Source: Selaginella moellendorffii (Eukaryota > Streptophyta > Lycopodiopsida > Selaginellales > Selaginellaceae). Taken from it: a stretch of DNA of 64,000 nucleotides. The first letter of the stretch is position 1; each line of letters starts with the position of its first letter. Below are positions 56,901-64,000 of this stretch, piece after piece. The stretch covers positions 78,895 to 142,894 of the forward strand of contig NW_003314440.1 in NCBI RefSeq assembly GCF_000143415.4, written 5' to 3'. Below the pieces are notes generated by a model, which saw only the letters and a list, made by a program, of their open reading frames with translations, was not told where the DNA came from and did not search any database. The translations under genes were made by a program, and so were the position numbers.

Positions 56901-58276
56901 CAGCCCCGGCTGAAATCCCGACAGAGATCGCAGTGCTAGGCCAGTATATCAGGATCCAAACGGAGAACTCAGAACCTAGATGCAACTTTTGTCAGCGTGC
57001 TGGACACCGGGAGGAGGCCTGCTCAGTCAAGCGGAACAGGTTGGCATCCCAGAAGCCGTTTGAGTTACCTGCAGAGCAGGAGCGGATCTTGAAGGCACGC
57101 CCTCCGGACCAAGCTCCCCACATTCGCTTCCCAGTCGCCCCACCACTCTTGGGCTCATCCTCACAGCCCAAACTGTTCGAGGGACCTATTACGGATGTCG
57201 AAGGAGATGGCTTCCAGCCGGTCCTCCCTCGAACAGTAGGAATGGCGGTCAGGTGGATTCCCCCTAAGCGGGAATTAAGTCCCACAGAGGCGGGAGACTG
57301 GCTGATGTGCCGCGGGAACACAGCCTTCCCAGAGGTCGTCACTATTGGAGACTACCACACACGCATGGAGAGTGCTATCACTGAGTGGACGGGCTTTGCG
57401 AAGTACACTGTCCGAGGCTTCTCCTGGACGAAGCACAGGGGGAAGATGACTGCGGTGTGGACCATCTCCACAGAATGGAGGGCAAGACCCCGTAACTCCT
57501 CACTTTCTTGGAAGTACGTGGCTCCATGACAACTCTCACGCTCGTCACCTGGAACTGCGGGGGACTCAGCTGGACCGGCAGTCGACTCAACAAAAGGGCG
57601 CAGCTCAAGTCCCACATCCGGGAGATTAGCTTAGAAGGAGATATCGACATCCTATGCTTGCAAGAGCACAAAATGACTGTGGCCCCAGACTACACCTTTG
57701 GAATGAGGGGACGGCTCTGGTGGAACCCGGCCACGCAAGCAGTGGCCAGACCAGGAGGGGGCACAGCAGTGGTAGTCTCAACCAAATGGTCTGCTCAGGT
57801 ACGAAACCACCTTGTTCTCGTCCCAGGAAAGGCTCAATTGCTTGTCCTTCACCTCCACTTTGGACGGGTGGGGATAATCAACGTCTATGCACCAACGAAG
57901 AAAGGGAGACGTGCAGAATTCTGGCTGAGTGTGTTACAGTCTACCCAGGGGCAAGCAGATGAATGGCTGGTCCTGGGAGATTTCAACATGGTCGAGGACG
58001 TCTGTGATCGCAGGGGTATGCAGGAAACAATTCAGCCACGTGAACAGAAGCAGTGGAGTCAGCTCATGGACATACTGGGGCTCATGGACCTTCAGCATGC
58101 TGCGGGATTCGCACCACACGCTCACCCTTTTACAAGGCGACAGACAGTATCCTCCCAGTCGAGACTGGACCGGATTTACGCCTCATCTCGCATACGGCAG
58201 GATGGGGGAAGCCTTAAAACGTGGCTGGGATTTGCCTCCTTCTCAGCTCACGACCCCCTCAGATGCGTGATCCAGC
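53933..58276 (+). mobile_element. LINE copy C, 5' two-thirds, broken in ORF2
   Basis: About 4.3 kb with a 5' UTR of about 230 bp, complete ORF1 and the endonuclease part of ORF2. The RT and 3' end are missing because TTTAGGG repeats begin abruptly at 58277. In reversed orientation its polarity agrees with the other elements. Confidence 0.88.
54164..57529 (+). CDS. LINE ORF1 protein with CCHC knuckle
   Basis: 1121 aa from ATG 54164 (MENSRRGITASTPVK). The RGG-rich start (QGRGGRGRG) and long low-complexity Glu/Gln/Pro middle precede a basic patch (KRKTKREKKKVKRATRRK). Residues about 770-930 resemble the DUF4283-type domain of plant LINE ORF1 proteins (IAVFRGKFPTGRMANDWIN; FHPWIPRF). A CX2CX4HX4C knuckle (CNFCQRAGHREEAC) lies at about residue 940. 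Intact, unlike most of the region, which suggests recent activity. RNA-binding chaperone role expected. Confidence 0.88.
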   Translation: MENSRRGITASTPVKLSSQGRGGRGRGLSIRLPRGGLLQGQGSGTRIAASQDRKGPSVSTARTLLCKAASEPCKEATQQDENHGIEVVDVSGLGDGQVLEQAGSKSQARDEVPIESGGEDEATSPHPLAWSLAGVQELREGLGPVTSQEGLRGIIPSTFAVEGIHRDGCLTEVQEWHTRVRAGVTTRAAARAAAAKPGRGTGELKSAPPRTSKNRGEQDDALLSCRLNMEASLEGEFTIPHSEAQPSQEISREPDRSAVVLGLNKELPLWTLKFAHRCLSDLTNKPRASLPASPARSSSVRPRSSPQAPVTRRCTDLRQGGDSSDCLHLVLPKPASGGIVFWNSEQFTEQVCQASAQRIQQEVSQLTHQLEDGVDVGNISLWDARRAALAILTENLRTRKDWAAGTLPAYGNASSSCPAGGNPSSHPETLADVAGLIPDPVHARVQEETHQVDPAHLQQVRKSDLDSPTTPHEEQKESLPSPFPRLDKAGMLVWDPCHFEERIQSSPLPVRKELQSTLMCTIRELDLNPLGEDLVLGPALRQAQELITKAVATQQADLFDAWAQEQGGKVDTMPTPTVEEELKEPETEPETERSLEEQSDGTLQFQDRDAFNKRKTKREKKKVKRATRRKLKTLRLAKEDPAWTNTVEAFLQEEHALPDKRTESRVHQNQEVDTPERVAKAQSRVRKTRGCRKVVDTLHSSDGNSDVNKEHTSHNVNGGTPGQAEVHKVAAAGEGRSDLIHDDTRGKAVPVKLAETLQRAVAEKEEELRKKALIAVFRGKFPTGRMANDWINATLGQGILMKMMLPHGKGCYTVVFETEEARSQAEAMHGLIDENWAVSFHPWIPRFTAEDQARLKGGSFPVNIALWDVPMEMRITLVIQELVEGSIGQIAAGLDTVEAEGVLGPIRLKVFVSAPAEIPTEIAVLGQYIRIQTENSEPRCNFCQRAGHREEACSVKRNRLASQKPFELPAEQERILKARPPDQAPHIRFPVAPPLLGSSSQPKLFEGPITDVEGDGFQPVLPRTVGMAVRWIPPKRELSPTEAGDWLMCRGNTAFPEVVTIGDYHTRMESAITEWTGFAKYTVRGFSWTKHRGKMTAVWTISTEWRARPRNSSLSWKYVAP

Positions 58277-58281
58277 TTTAG
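57526..58281 (+). pseudogene. LINE ORF2, APE endonuclease domain only
   Basis: ATG 57526 overlaps the ORF1 stop as ATGA. The frame encodes an apurinic-like endonuclease with all visible catalytic landmarks: VTWNCGG, LCLQEHKM, VYAPT, VLGDFNMVED, SRLDRIYAS and SAHDP. Coding sequence ends at 58276 and the formal stop comes from the first telomere repeat. RT and C-terminal Cys domains are absent. Confidence 0.9.
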
Positions 58282-58367
58282 GGTTTAGGGTTTAGGGTTT
58301 AGGCGCGTTTAGGGGTTTAGGGTTTAGGGTTTAGGGTTTAGGGTTTAGGCGCGTTTAGGCGTTTAGG
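58277..58367 (+). repeat. Telomere tract capping LINE C
   Basis: About ten TTTAGGG or variant units (including TTTAGGCGCG and TTTAGGGG) start directly at the broken LINE ORF2 and lead into the shared tail of PLE-2. Confidence 0.92.
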
Positions 58368-58532
58368 GTCAAAGACACCCCGCGGTGCTGCAATCCGGCG
58401 AGATCGCAGCACCACTTTGTGCAATCCACATTCTCCGTGTGCCGTTGTCGAAGCGGCGTGATCGAGAGCAAGTAGAGGAGGCGAGGGAATGAATTTTCAT
58501 TCATTCGTGAGCGAGGGAGAGGACAAGAGACA

Positions 58533-58575
58533 ACCCGAGACCGGTTTCGTCCTTTTTGGGACTCATCAGCCGGGT
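58533..58575 (-). ncRNA. Hammerhead ribozyme (type I, PLE-2)
   Basis: Minus strand 5'-3': stem I ACCCGG (58575-58570), CTGATGA (58569-58563), stem II GTCC (58562-58559), loop CAAAAA, GGAC (58552-58549), GAAA (58548-58545), palindromic stem III ACCGGT (from 58545 to 58540), C at 58539 as the cleavage-site base, then stem I return TCGGGT (58538-58533). Stem I pairs over six positions with one U-G. The very short stem III suggests activity as a dimer, as known for PLE hammerheads. Core complete. Confidence 0.88.
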
Positions 58576-58619
58576 GTAGTCGTCTAGTGTCTACCCTAAC
58601 CCTAGCTCGGTGCCGACTC

Positions 58620-58627
58620 TACTTATA
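58620..58627 (-). promoter_or_regulatory. TATA box upstream of the PLE-2 hammerhead
   Basis: TATAAGTA on the minus strand, 45 nt upstream of the ribozyme. Transcription from here would run toward the centromere through the ribozyme, the shared tail and into the neighbouring block. Confidence 0.55.
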
Positions 58628-59751
58628 TTTTGGCTCTGTCACGTGGCACGAGTCCGTGTGGCGGCCATGCGAAGTGGCGTGGCAGCGTTGGCTCGCAAGG
58701 GTGCGAATGTAGCACAGCTGGTGTTGGTTACTCCACAGCAGTGGTAGTCACAGAGAATGACTTCGGCTAATTGCCGAAGACAGTAAGCGTTCAGCCGGCG
58801 GGTGACATACCTTTGACGGAAGATAACTTGTAAACGCGGCATGATATGATGCATGCGTTACGTCCACAATGCTTGTGTCACTCGTACGTACCCGGCGACG
58901 AAAAACGTGGTCCACTTTGCAGGGAATATTCTGGGATTATTCCGTCGTTGACCGTTGACCCCGCGTTGACCGTGTGTGGACTGGGATGGTGGAGGGCCTG
59001 AGGTCACTCATACATACCCGAAGTCCAGCGGTGGTGCAGGGGAGAGCCATCCCGCGAGCTGTTGGCGTGCATCGCCGATGTCGAAGGAGCGGTACCGTTT
59101 TAACGGAATACACGCTTTTCAACGAATCGTGTGTGGAGTTCAGAGTTGAAACTCACATATTCACGATCGGAAGGAAGAGCGGAATCCAACGGTATATGCC
59201 TTTTTGACTCGGTCAACAGGGATACAGTCGGAATATTGGGGAATATTCCGTTCTGACCGTTGACTTCGCGTTGACCGGGCGTTGACTCGAAAGGGGGGTG
59301 GCCTGGAGTGACTTTGGACATACCTGAAGTCCATCGGCCAGACCCTGGGAGTCATCGGGTATGCGGAGAAGGATGCAAACATATGCTTCCGTGTCTTGCA
59401 AAGTGTGGTACGAGACGTGGCTAAGCTCGCGGAGGGAGCTTGGCCCTGACCAGGAACGAACCGAGGTTCGGGGAGCGTCTCCAGCACGTAATCACTCGGG
59501 GGAGTGTGTCTGCGGGAGCTTCATCCATCACCTGTTTAGGGTTTAGGGTTTAGGGTTTAGGGTTTAGGCGCGTTTAGGCGTTTAGGGTCAAAGACACCCC
59601 GCGGTGCTGCAATCCGGCGAGATCGCGGCACCACTTTGTGCAATCCACATTCTCCGTGTGCCGTTGTCGAAACGGCGTGATCGAGAGCAAGTAGAGGAGG
59701 CGAGGGAATGAATTTTCATTCATACGTGAGCGAGGGAGAGGACAAGAGACA

Positions 59752-59794
59752 ATCCGAGACCGGTTTCGTCCTTTTTGGGACTCATCAGCCGGGT
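59752..59794 (-). ncRNA. Hammerhead ribozyme (type I, PLE-3)
   Basis: Core CTGATGA, stem II GTCC/GGAC, GAAA and ACCGGT are identical to PLE-2. One stem I position is mismatched (return strand TCGGAT). Probably still foldable. Confidence 0.82.
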
Positions 59795-59838
59795 GTAGTC
59801 GTCTAGTGTCTACCCTAACCCTAGCTCGGCGCCGACTC

Positions 59839-59846
59839 TACTTATA
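59839..59846 (-). promoter_or_regulatory. TATA box upstream of the PLE-3 hammerhead
   Basis: TATAAGTA at the same distance as in PLE-2. It would fire into PLE-2. Confidence 0.5.
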
Positions 59847-61196
59847 TTTTGGCTCTGTCACGTGGCGCAAGTCCGTGTGGCGGCCATGCGAAGTGGCGTG
59901 GCAGCGTTGGCTCGCGAGGGTGCGAACGTAGCACAGCTGGTGTTGGTTACTCCACAGCAGTGGTAGTCGCGGAGAATGACTTCGGCAGATCGCCGAAGAC
60001 AGTAAGCGTTCGGCCGGCGGGTGACATACCTTTGACGCAAGATAACTTGTAAACGCGGCATGATATGATGCATGCGTTACGTTCACAATGCTTGTGTCAC
60101 TCATACGTACCTGGCGACGAAAAACGTGGTCCACTTTGCAGGGAATATTCTGGGAATATTCCGTCGTTGACCGTTGACCCAGCGTTGACCGTGTGTGGAC
60201 TGGGATGGTGGAGGGCCTGAGGTCACTCATACATACCCGAAGTCCAGCGGTGGTGCAGGGGAGAGCCATCCCGCGAGCTGTCGGCATGCATCGCCGATGT
60301 CGAAGGAGCGGTACCGTTTTAACGGAATACACGCTTTTCAACGAATCGTGTGTGGAGTTCAGAGTTGAAACTCACATATTCACGATCGGAAGGAAGAGCG
60401 GAATCCAACGGTATATGCCTTTTCGACTCGGTCAACAGGGATACAGTCGGAATATTGGGGAATATTCCGTTCTGACCGTTGACTTCGCGTTGACCGGGCG
60501 TTGACTCGAAAGGGGGGTGGCCTGGAGTGACTTTGGACATACCTGAAGTCCATCGGCCAGACCCTGGGAGTCATCGGGTATGCGGAGAAGGATGCAAACA
60601 TATGCTTCCGTGTCTTGCAAAGTGTGGTACAAGACGTGGCTAAGCTCGCGGAGGGAGCTTGGCCCTGACCAGGAACGAACCGAGGTTCGGGGAGCGTCTC
60701 CAGCACGTAATCACTCGGGGGAGTGTGTCTGCAGGAGCTTCATCCATCACCTGTTTAGGGTTTAGGGTTTAGGCGCGTTTAGGCGTTTAGGGTCAAAGAC
60801 ACCCCGCGGTGCTGCAATCCGGCGAGATCGCTGAACGTGTATGTACATTCCCCATGTCCCAATGGGACTAATACAAAAAATGGGCGTGCCGCCCTCTCAA
60901 TGAGCTACTCTACGTGATCCTCATCTGCCGCAGCTAGACCTAGTCCTGGAGTAGAAGTGGACGTGGTCGTCTCGAGCGAAGCATGTCGATGTCCAAGTCT
61001 CCCCCACGAGCTGACCTTAGAACAGAGTCTGGGGGGCGCCATTGCCAGCGAATCTCACCACCTCCCAATTTGCCGAAGCATGGGAGCCACCTAGATCTCC
61101 ACTCCTCGAGCTGCCTCGGTTTCGCCCGCTCTTTTAGGATGGTGTAGTGAAGACGCACCGCTGCAAGAGTGAGTCTCCACCATGATACCACCACTG

Positions 61197-62344
61197 TGTA
61201 AGGAACCAACTCGCCGAGGTGTCGTAGGCTAAGGGAACCCCGAAAGCATGACCAAAATGACAAAGTGTTCATCGGATGGGACCAAGTCAAAGATCGAGTC
61301 CAAGACCGACTCTAGGACCGAGTTTGAGATAGAGTCCAGAATCGAGTCCAAGACCGACTCGGGGACCGAGTTCGAGTCCGAGTTTGAGACCGAGTTCGAG
61401 ACGGAGTCCGAGATCCGAAATCGGGTCCGAGACCGAGTCCGAAGTCGAGTCCGAGGTCGGGCCCGAGATCGGGTCCGAGATCGAGTCCGCGATCGAGTCC
61501 GAGACCGAATCCGAAGTCGGATCCGAAATCGGATCCGAGATCGAGCCAGAGACTAAGTCCAAATACTAATACGGGTCAAGGGGTGAAAGCCCAAAGCGTG
61601 CGTCCCCCAGGGGGGGGGGGCTGCAGGGGGTTCCAAAAGTATAGTAGGGATAGTGAGGTCCAGGAACCAGTTTAGAAGGGACTCTCCAGTGGGGCTCCCA
61701 AACTGACTTGAGGTTGGGACTGGGACCGAGGGGCCTTGGGTGGGAGTGAGCATGGACTTGGTTGGTGCCGGAGGGGCCATCCAAGGAAGTGCTCAAGAGC
61801 AGCTCCCACTCCCGAAAGGGAAACCGATTGCGGTGCTCCCGGCTCATGTGGAGTGGTGCCCCACTTGAGTACCATGCGGCTCATTGGTCCTCGCCCTTCC
61901 TAGGGGCTTGGGCCTTCCTTCGGGACGGAAGTGGGGGGCGAGAGGTACCCATGCCGGGCCGTTAGGCCACGGTGTTTCGCCCCAGCGTCCCGAAGCAAGT
62001 GTTGCACTCAAGACTTGGGATTTAGAGGGTCCCATGATCAAGTCTTGTGGTACCAAGGGATGTTAGGAACCTGGAAGCTTGGTGTGTTTGGCTGCTTGTG
62101 CTTGCGGGGAGTGTAGCCGAACCTTAAGTCCAGTCTAACCCGGGGAGGGGGATTGAGAGTGATTTGGGAATCCGTGGAAGGATGGCTAACGCTCCATTGC
62201 TCGTGCAGTGAGTAGCTGAAACCAAGTAGGAGCTGGTACCATAGGCGAGAACCTTGGCAAGGGAACTTAGCAAAAGCCAAGGCAGTGTTGGACGGATAGA
62301 CGAGGTAAGCTGGCAAATTGGAAAGGAAAAATTTGTGGCTTACA
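61197..62344. mobile_element. Solo LTR (or LTR-like insertion) in LINE D
   Basis: 1148 bp starting TGTAAG and ending CTTACA, i.e. TG...CA with 6-bp inverted ends. It is flanked by the 5-bp duplication CACTG (61192-61196 and 62345-62349). The empty site is seen in LINE copies A and E, where CACCACTG runs directly on. These are the hallmarks of an integrase-inserted LTR. No internal coding region is present, hence solo LTR. Confidence 0.85.
61270..61562. repeat. Degenerate GAGTCCGAGAC-type minisatellite inside the LTR
   Basis: About 290 bp of short irregular repeats based on GAGTCCGAG/GACCGAGT. It is open in several frames on both strands simply because of its composition, so no protein is called. 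Confidence 0.85.
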
Positions 62345-62673
62345 CACTGCCGATATTCTCGCTTGTTGCCCATCAAAGCGACAGTGGTTCCGCGCCTCCC
62401 AGAGTGCCTGCAGTCCTGTTGCCCTCCAAATGGACCAGCGCTCTTGGCCCAACGCCTCCCAGATGGACATCCCAACTTCAGCCCCTGTCACGTCCCACCG
62501 GACTCGCATGTTCCATCGGTGCCGTCCATAGCAGCGAATACGCCTCCAAGCTGGACCAATGGCTGGGCCTCTAGCTCCCTCAAACCAGTGGAGGATATCC
62601 CCACTTCGAGCCTCAAATTCTGGAATGTCTCCGAGTTCCTGCGTCGCCTTGAAGATCTGTCGCCAAACTTCTC

Positions 62674-63177
62674 AGGGAATATTCGGGAATATTCCATTCT
62701 GACCGTTGACTCCGCGTTGACCGTGCGTTGACTCGAAAGGGAGGTGGCCTGGAGTGAGTTGGGACATACCTGGAGTCCATTGGCCAGATCCTGGGAGTCA
62801 TCGGTTACGTGGAGAGGGATGCAAACATATGCTTCCATGTCTTGCAAAGTGTGGTACAAGACGTGGCTAGGCTCGCGGAGGGAGCTTAGCTCTGACCAGG
62901 AACGAACCGAGGTTCGGGGAGTGTCTCCAGCACGTGATCACTCGGGGGAGTGTGTCTGCGGGGGCTTCATCCATCACCTGTTTAGGGTTTAGGATGTCCC
63001 CCAAGCCTAGCTGCGCACTGTGGAGTGTGTAAGGGAGCTTGAAGGCGAGGGGGGCCCGTCGACAGGCGTCGCTGGAGCGGCGCGAACGTGCAAGGAGAGC
63101 TTGATGTCGCTGGTCATAGGAGATGCCGGAGAAGCAGTGATGGAGGAAGGAGGTCGGGTATCCCCGGGCACGGAGGC
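62674..63177 (-). mobile_element. PLE-4 fragment including the RT C-terminus
   Basis: Minus strand: from 63177 an open frame LRARGYPTSFLHHCF ... PLAFKLPYTLHSAQLGLGD continues through the internal telomere motif (62981-62994, encoding LNPK) into QVMDEAPADTLPRVITCW and stops at RAKLPPRA. It aligns with the PLE-1 C-terminus but is more G+C-rich. Its 3' part is cut off at the fusion with LINE D, so there is no ribozyme or tail. Confidence 0.82.
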
Positions 63178-63874
63178 TTAGGGTTTAGGGTTTAGGGTTT
63201 AGGCGCGTTTAGGCGTTTAGGGTCAAAGACACCCCGCGGTGCTGCAATCCGGCGAGATCGCTGAACGTGTATGTACATTCCCCATGTCCCAATGGGACTA
63301 ATACAAAAAATGGGCATGCCGCCCTCTCACTGAGCTACTCTACGTGATCCTCATATGCCGCAGCTAGACCTAGTCCTGGAGTAGAAGTGGACGTGGTCGT
63401 CTCGAGCGAATCATGTTGATGTCCAAGTCTCCCCCACGAGCTGACCTTAGAACAGAGTCTGGGGGGCGCCATTGCCAGCGAATCTCGCCACCTCCCAATT
63501 TGCCGAAGCATGGGAGCCACCTAGATCTCCACTCCTCGAGCTGCCTCGGTTTCGCTCTCTCTTTCAGGATGGTGTAGTGGAGACGCACCGCTGCAAGAGT
63601 GAGTCTCCACCATGATGCCACCACTGTCGATATTCTCGCTTGTTGCCCATCAAAGCGACAGTGGTTCCGCGCCTCCCAAAGTGCCTGCAGTCCTGTTGCC
63701 CTCCAAATGGACCAGCGCTCTTGGCCCAACGCCTCCCAGATGGACATCCCAACTTCAGCCCCTGTCGCGTCCCACCGGACTCGCATGTTCCATCGGTGCC
63801 GTCCGTAGCAGCGAATACGCCTCCAAGCTGGACCAATGGCTGGGCCTCTAGCTCCCTCAAACCAGTGGAGGATA
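63178..63874 (-). mobile_element. LINE copy E, youngest 3' fragment
   Basis: TTTAGGG tract (63178-63201), shared tail (63202-63261), then the LINE 3' UTR and zinc-binding-domain coding sequence nearly identical to copies A and D. It is truncated at 63874, where the terminal telomere begins. Confidence 0.88.
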
Positions 63875-64000
63875 GGGGTTTAGGGTTTAGGGTTTAGGGT
63901 TTAGGGTTTAGGGTTTAGGGTTTAGGGTTTAGGGTTTAGGGTTTAGGGTTTAGGGTTTAGGGTTTAGGGTTTAGGGTTTAGGGTTTAGGGTTTAGGGTTT
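63875..64000 (+). repeat. Terminal telomere repeat
   Basis: 126 bp, 18 perfect TTTAGGG units (Arabidopsis-type plant telomere), G-rich strand 5'-3' toward the window end. This marks a chromosome or scaffold terminus. Confidence 0.97.

Larger units (their letters stand above)
58348..59534 (-). mobile_element. PLE-2, 3' fragment
   Basis: Minus-strand 3' part of a PLE (about 1.19 kb): the C-terminal codons after the internal telomere motif (PKQVMDEAPADTLPRVITCW frame), a repeat-rich 3' region with GTTGAC and GGAATATTCC motifs, TATA box, hammerhead ribozyme and shared tail. It is truncated exactly at the CACCTG/TTTAGGG boundary. Open frames predicted on both strands here have no features and are not called. 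Confidence 0.82.
59535..60753 (-). mobile_element. PLE-3, 3' fragment, tandem sister of PLE-2
   Basis: Same structure as PLE-2 at an offset of 1219 bp, with only scattered differences, starting with a TTTAGGG tract (59535-59570) and ending at the same CACCTG/TTTAGGG point. Includes shared tail (59567-59626), hammerhead and TATA box. Confidence 0.85.
60754..62673 (-). mobile_element. LINE copy D, split by an LTR insertion
   Basis: After a short TTTAGGG tract and the shared tail (60772-60831), the LINE 3' end runs to 61196, is interrupted by the LTR at 61197-62344, and resumes at 62345-62673 with the same zinc-binding-domain coding sequence as copy A. It is fused at 62673/62674 to PLE-4 without telomere repeats. 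Confidence 0.85.

Noticed and set aside
58602-58612. Human-type TTAGGG telomere units in PLE-2
   Set aside because: Only about two CCCTAA-like units within the 3' region; too short to imply a second telomere sequence.
59161-59487. 108-codon minus-strand frame repeated at 60380-60706
   Set aside because: It lies in the PLE 3' region in a different frame from the conserved C-terminus, has no domain, and is duplicated only because the DNA is duplicated.
61248-61562. Acidic/Arg repeat 'proteins' on both strands of the LTR
   Set aside because: Product of the short GAGTCCGAG-type repeat, open in several frames at once; no start context or family.

Overview
This window looks like the right-hand end of a chromosome from a small-genome lycophyte, most likely Selaginella moellendorffii or a close relative. 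The evidence is plant-type TTTAGGG repeats ending the sequence in the G-rich-strand-outward orientation, plastid- and mitochondrion-targeted land-plant proteins, very short introns (about 45-110 bp), very dense genes and four PPR genes in 38 kb. The species call is inference; land plant and chromosome end are read from the sequence.

Positions 1-40317 are ordinary gene-rich euchromatin. In order they hold: HslV (partial, -), pTAC14-like SET protein (+), DYW PPR (+), shaggy/GSK3 kinase (-), an unrecognised protein (-), PPPDE/DeSI peptidase (+), a small two-TM protein (+), RLF-like cytochrome b5 protein (+), complex I NDUFA12 (+), ATG18/WIPI (+), a P450 (-), E-type PPR (-), EXORDIUM-like (-), APC1 (+, about 7 kb and many exons), PIFI-like chloroplast protein (+), an unrecognised putative mitochondrial protein (+), subgroup-22 R2R3-MYB (+), PPR (-), class A HSF (+), PPR (+) and MINDY-3-type deubiquitinase (+). 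Several neighbours are 16-69 bp apart or overlap.

Positions 40318-47700 are a transition zone. It has degraded exon-like fragments, a roughly 3.9-kb strongly A+T-rich block without genes (42300-46200) and one coiled-coil gene of unknown role (46230-47518).

Positions 47890-64000 are a layered subtelomere built almost entirely of two retroelement families separated by short TTTAGGG tracts. One is an endonuclease-less Penelope-like element (PLE: ORF1, then an RT with PLE-type motifs). The other is a LINE (ORF1 with CCHC knuckle, ORF2 with APE endonuclease, C-terminal zinc-binding domain). Nearly all copies lie on the minus strand with the 3' end toward the centromere and a truncated 5' end toward the telomere, as expected if the chromosome's G-rich 3' end primes reverse transcription. 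One 4.8-kb segment (53455-58276) is flipped and obeys the same rule when turned back.

The strongest novel signals are in this part. (1) A hammerhead ribozyme lies near the 3' end of three PLE copies, intact in core in two and with a core substitution in the oldest. (2) A TATA box sits 43-45 nt upstream of that ribozyme even in diverged copies, suggesting a HeT-A-like promoter that fires into the centromere-proximal neighbour. (3) The PLE and the unrelated LINE share a 3' tail of about 60 bp ending in telomere-complement sequence. (4) An in-frame two-unit telomere motif lies inside the PLE, and two copies are truncated exactly there. Together these suggest a retroelement-assisted telomere system using a shared RNA tail. 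The final 126 bp are perfect telomere repeats.
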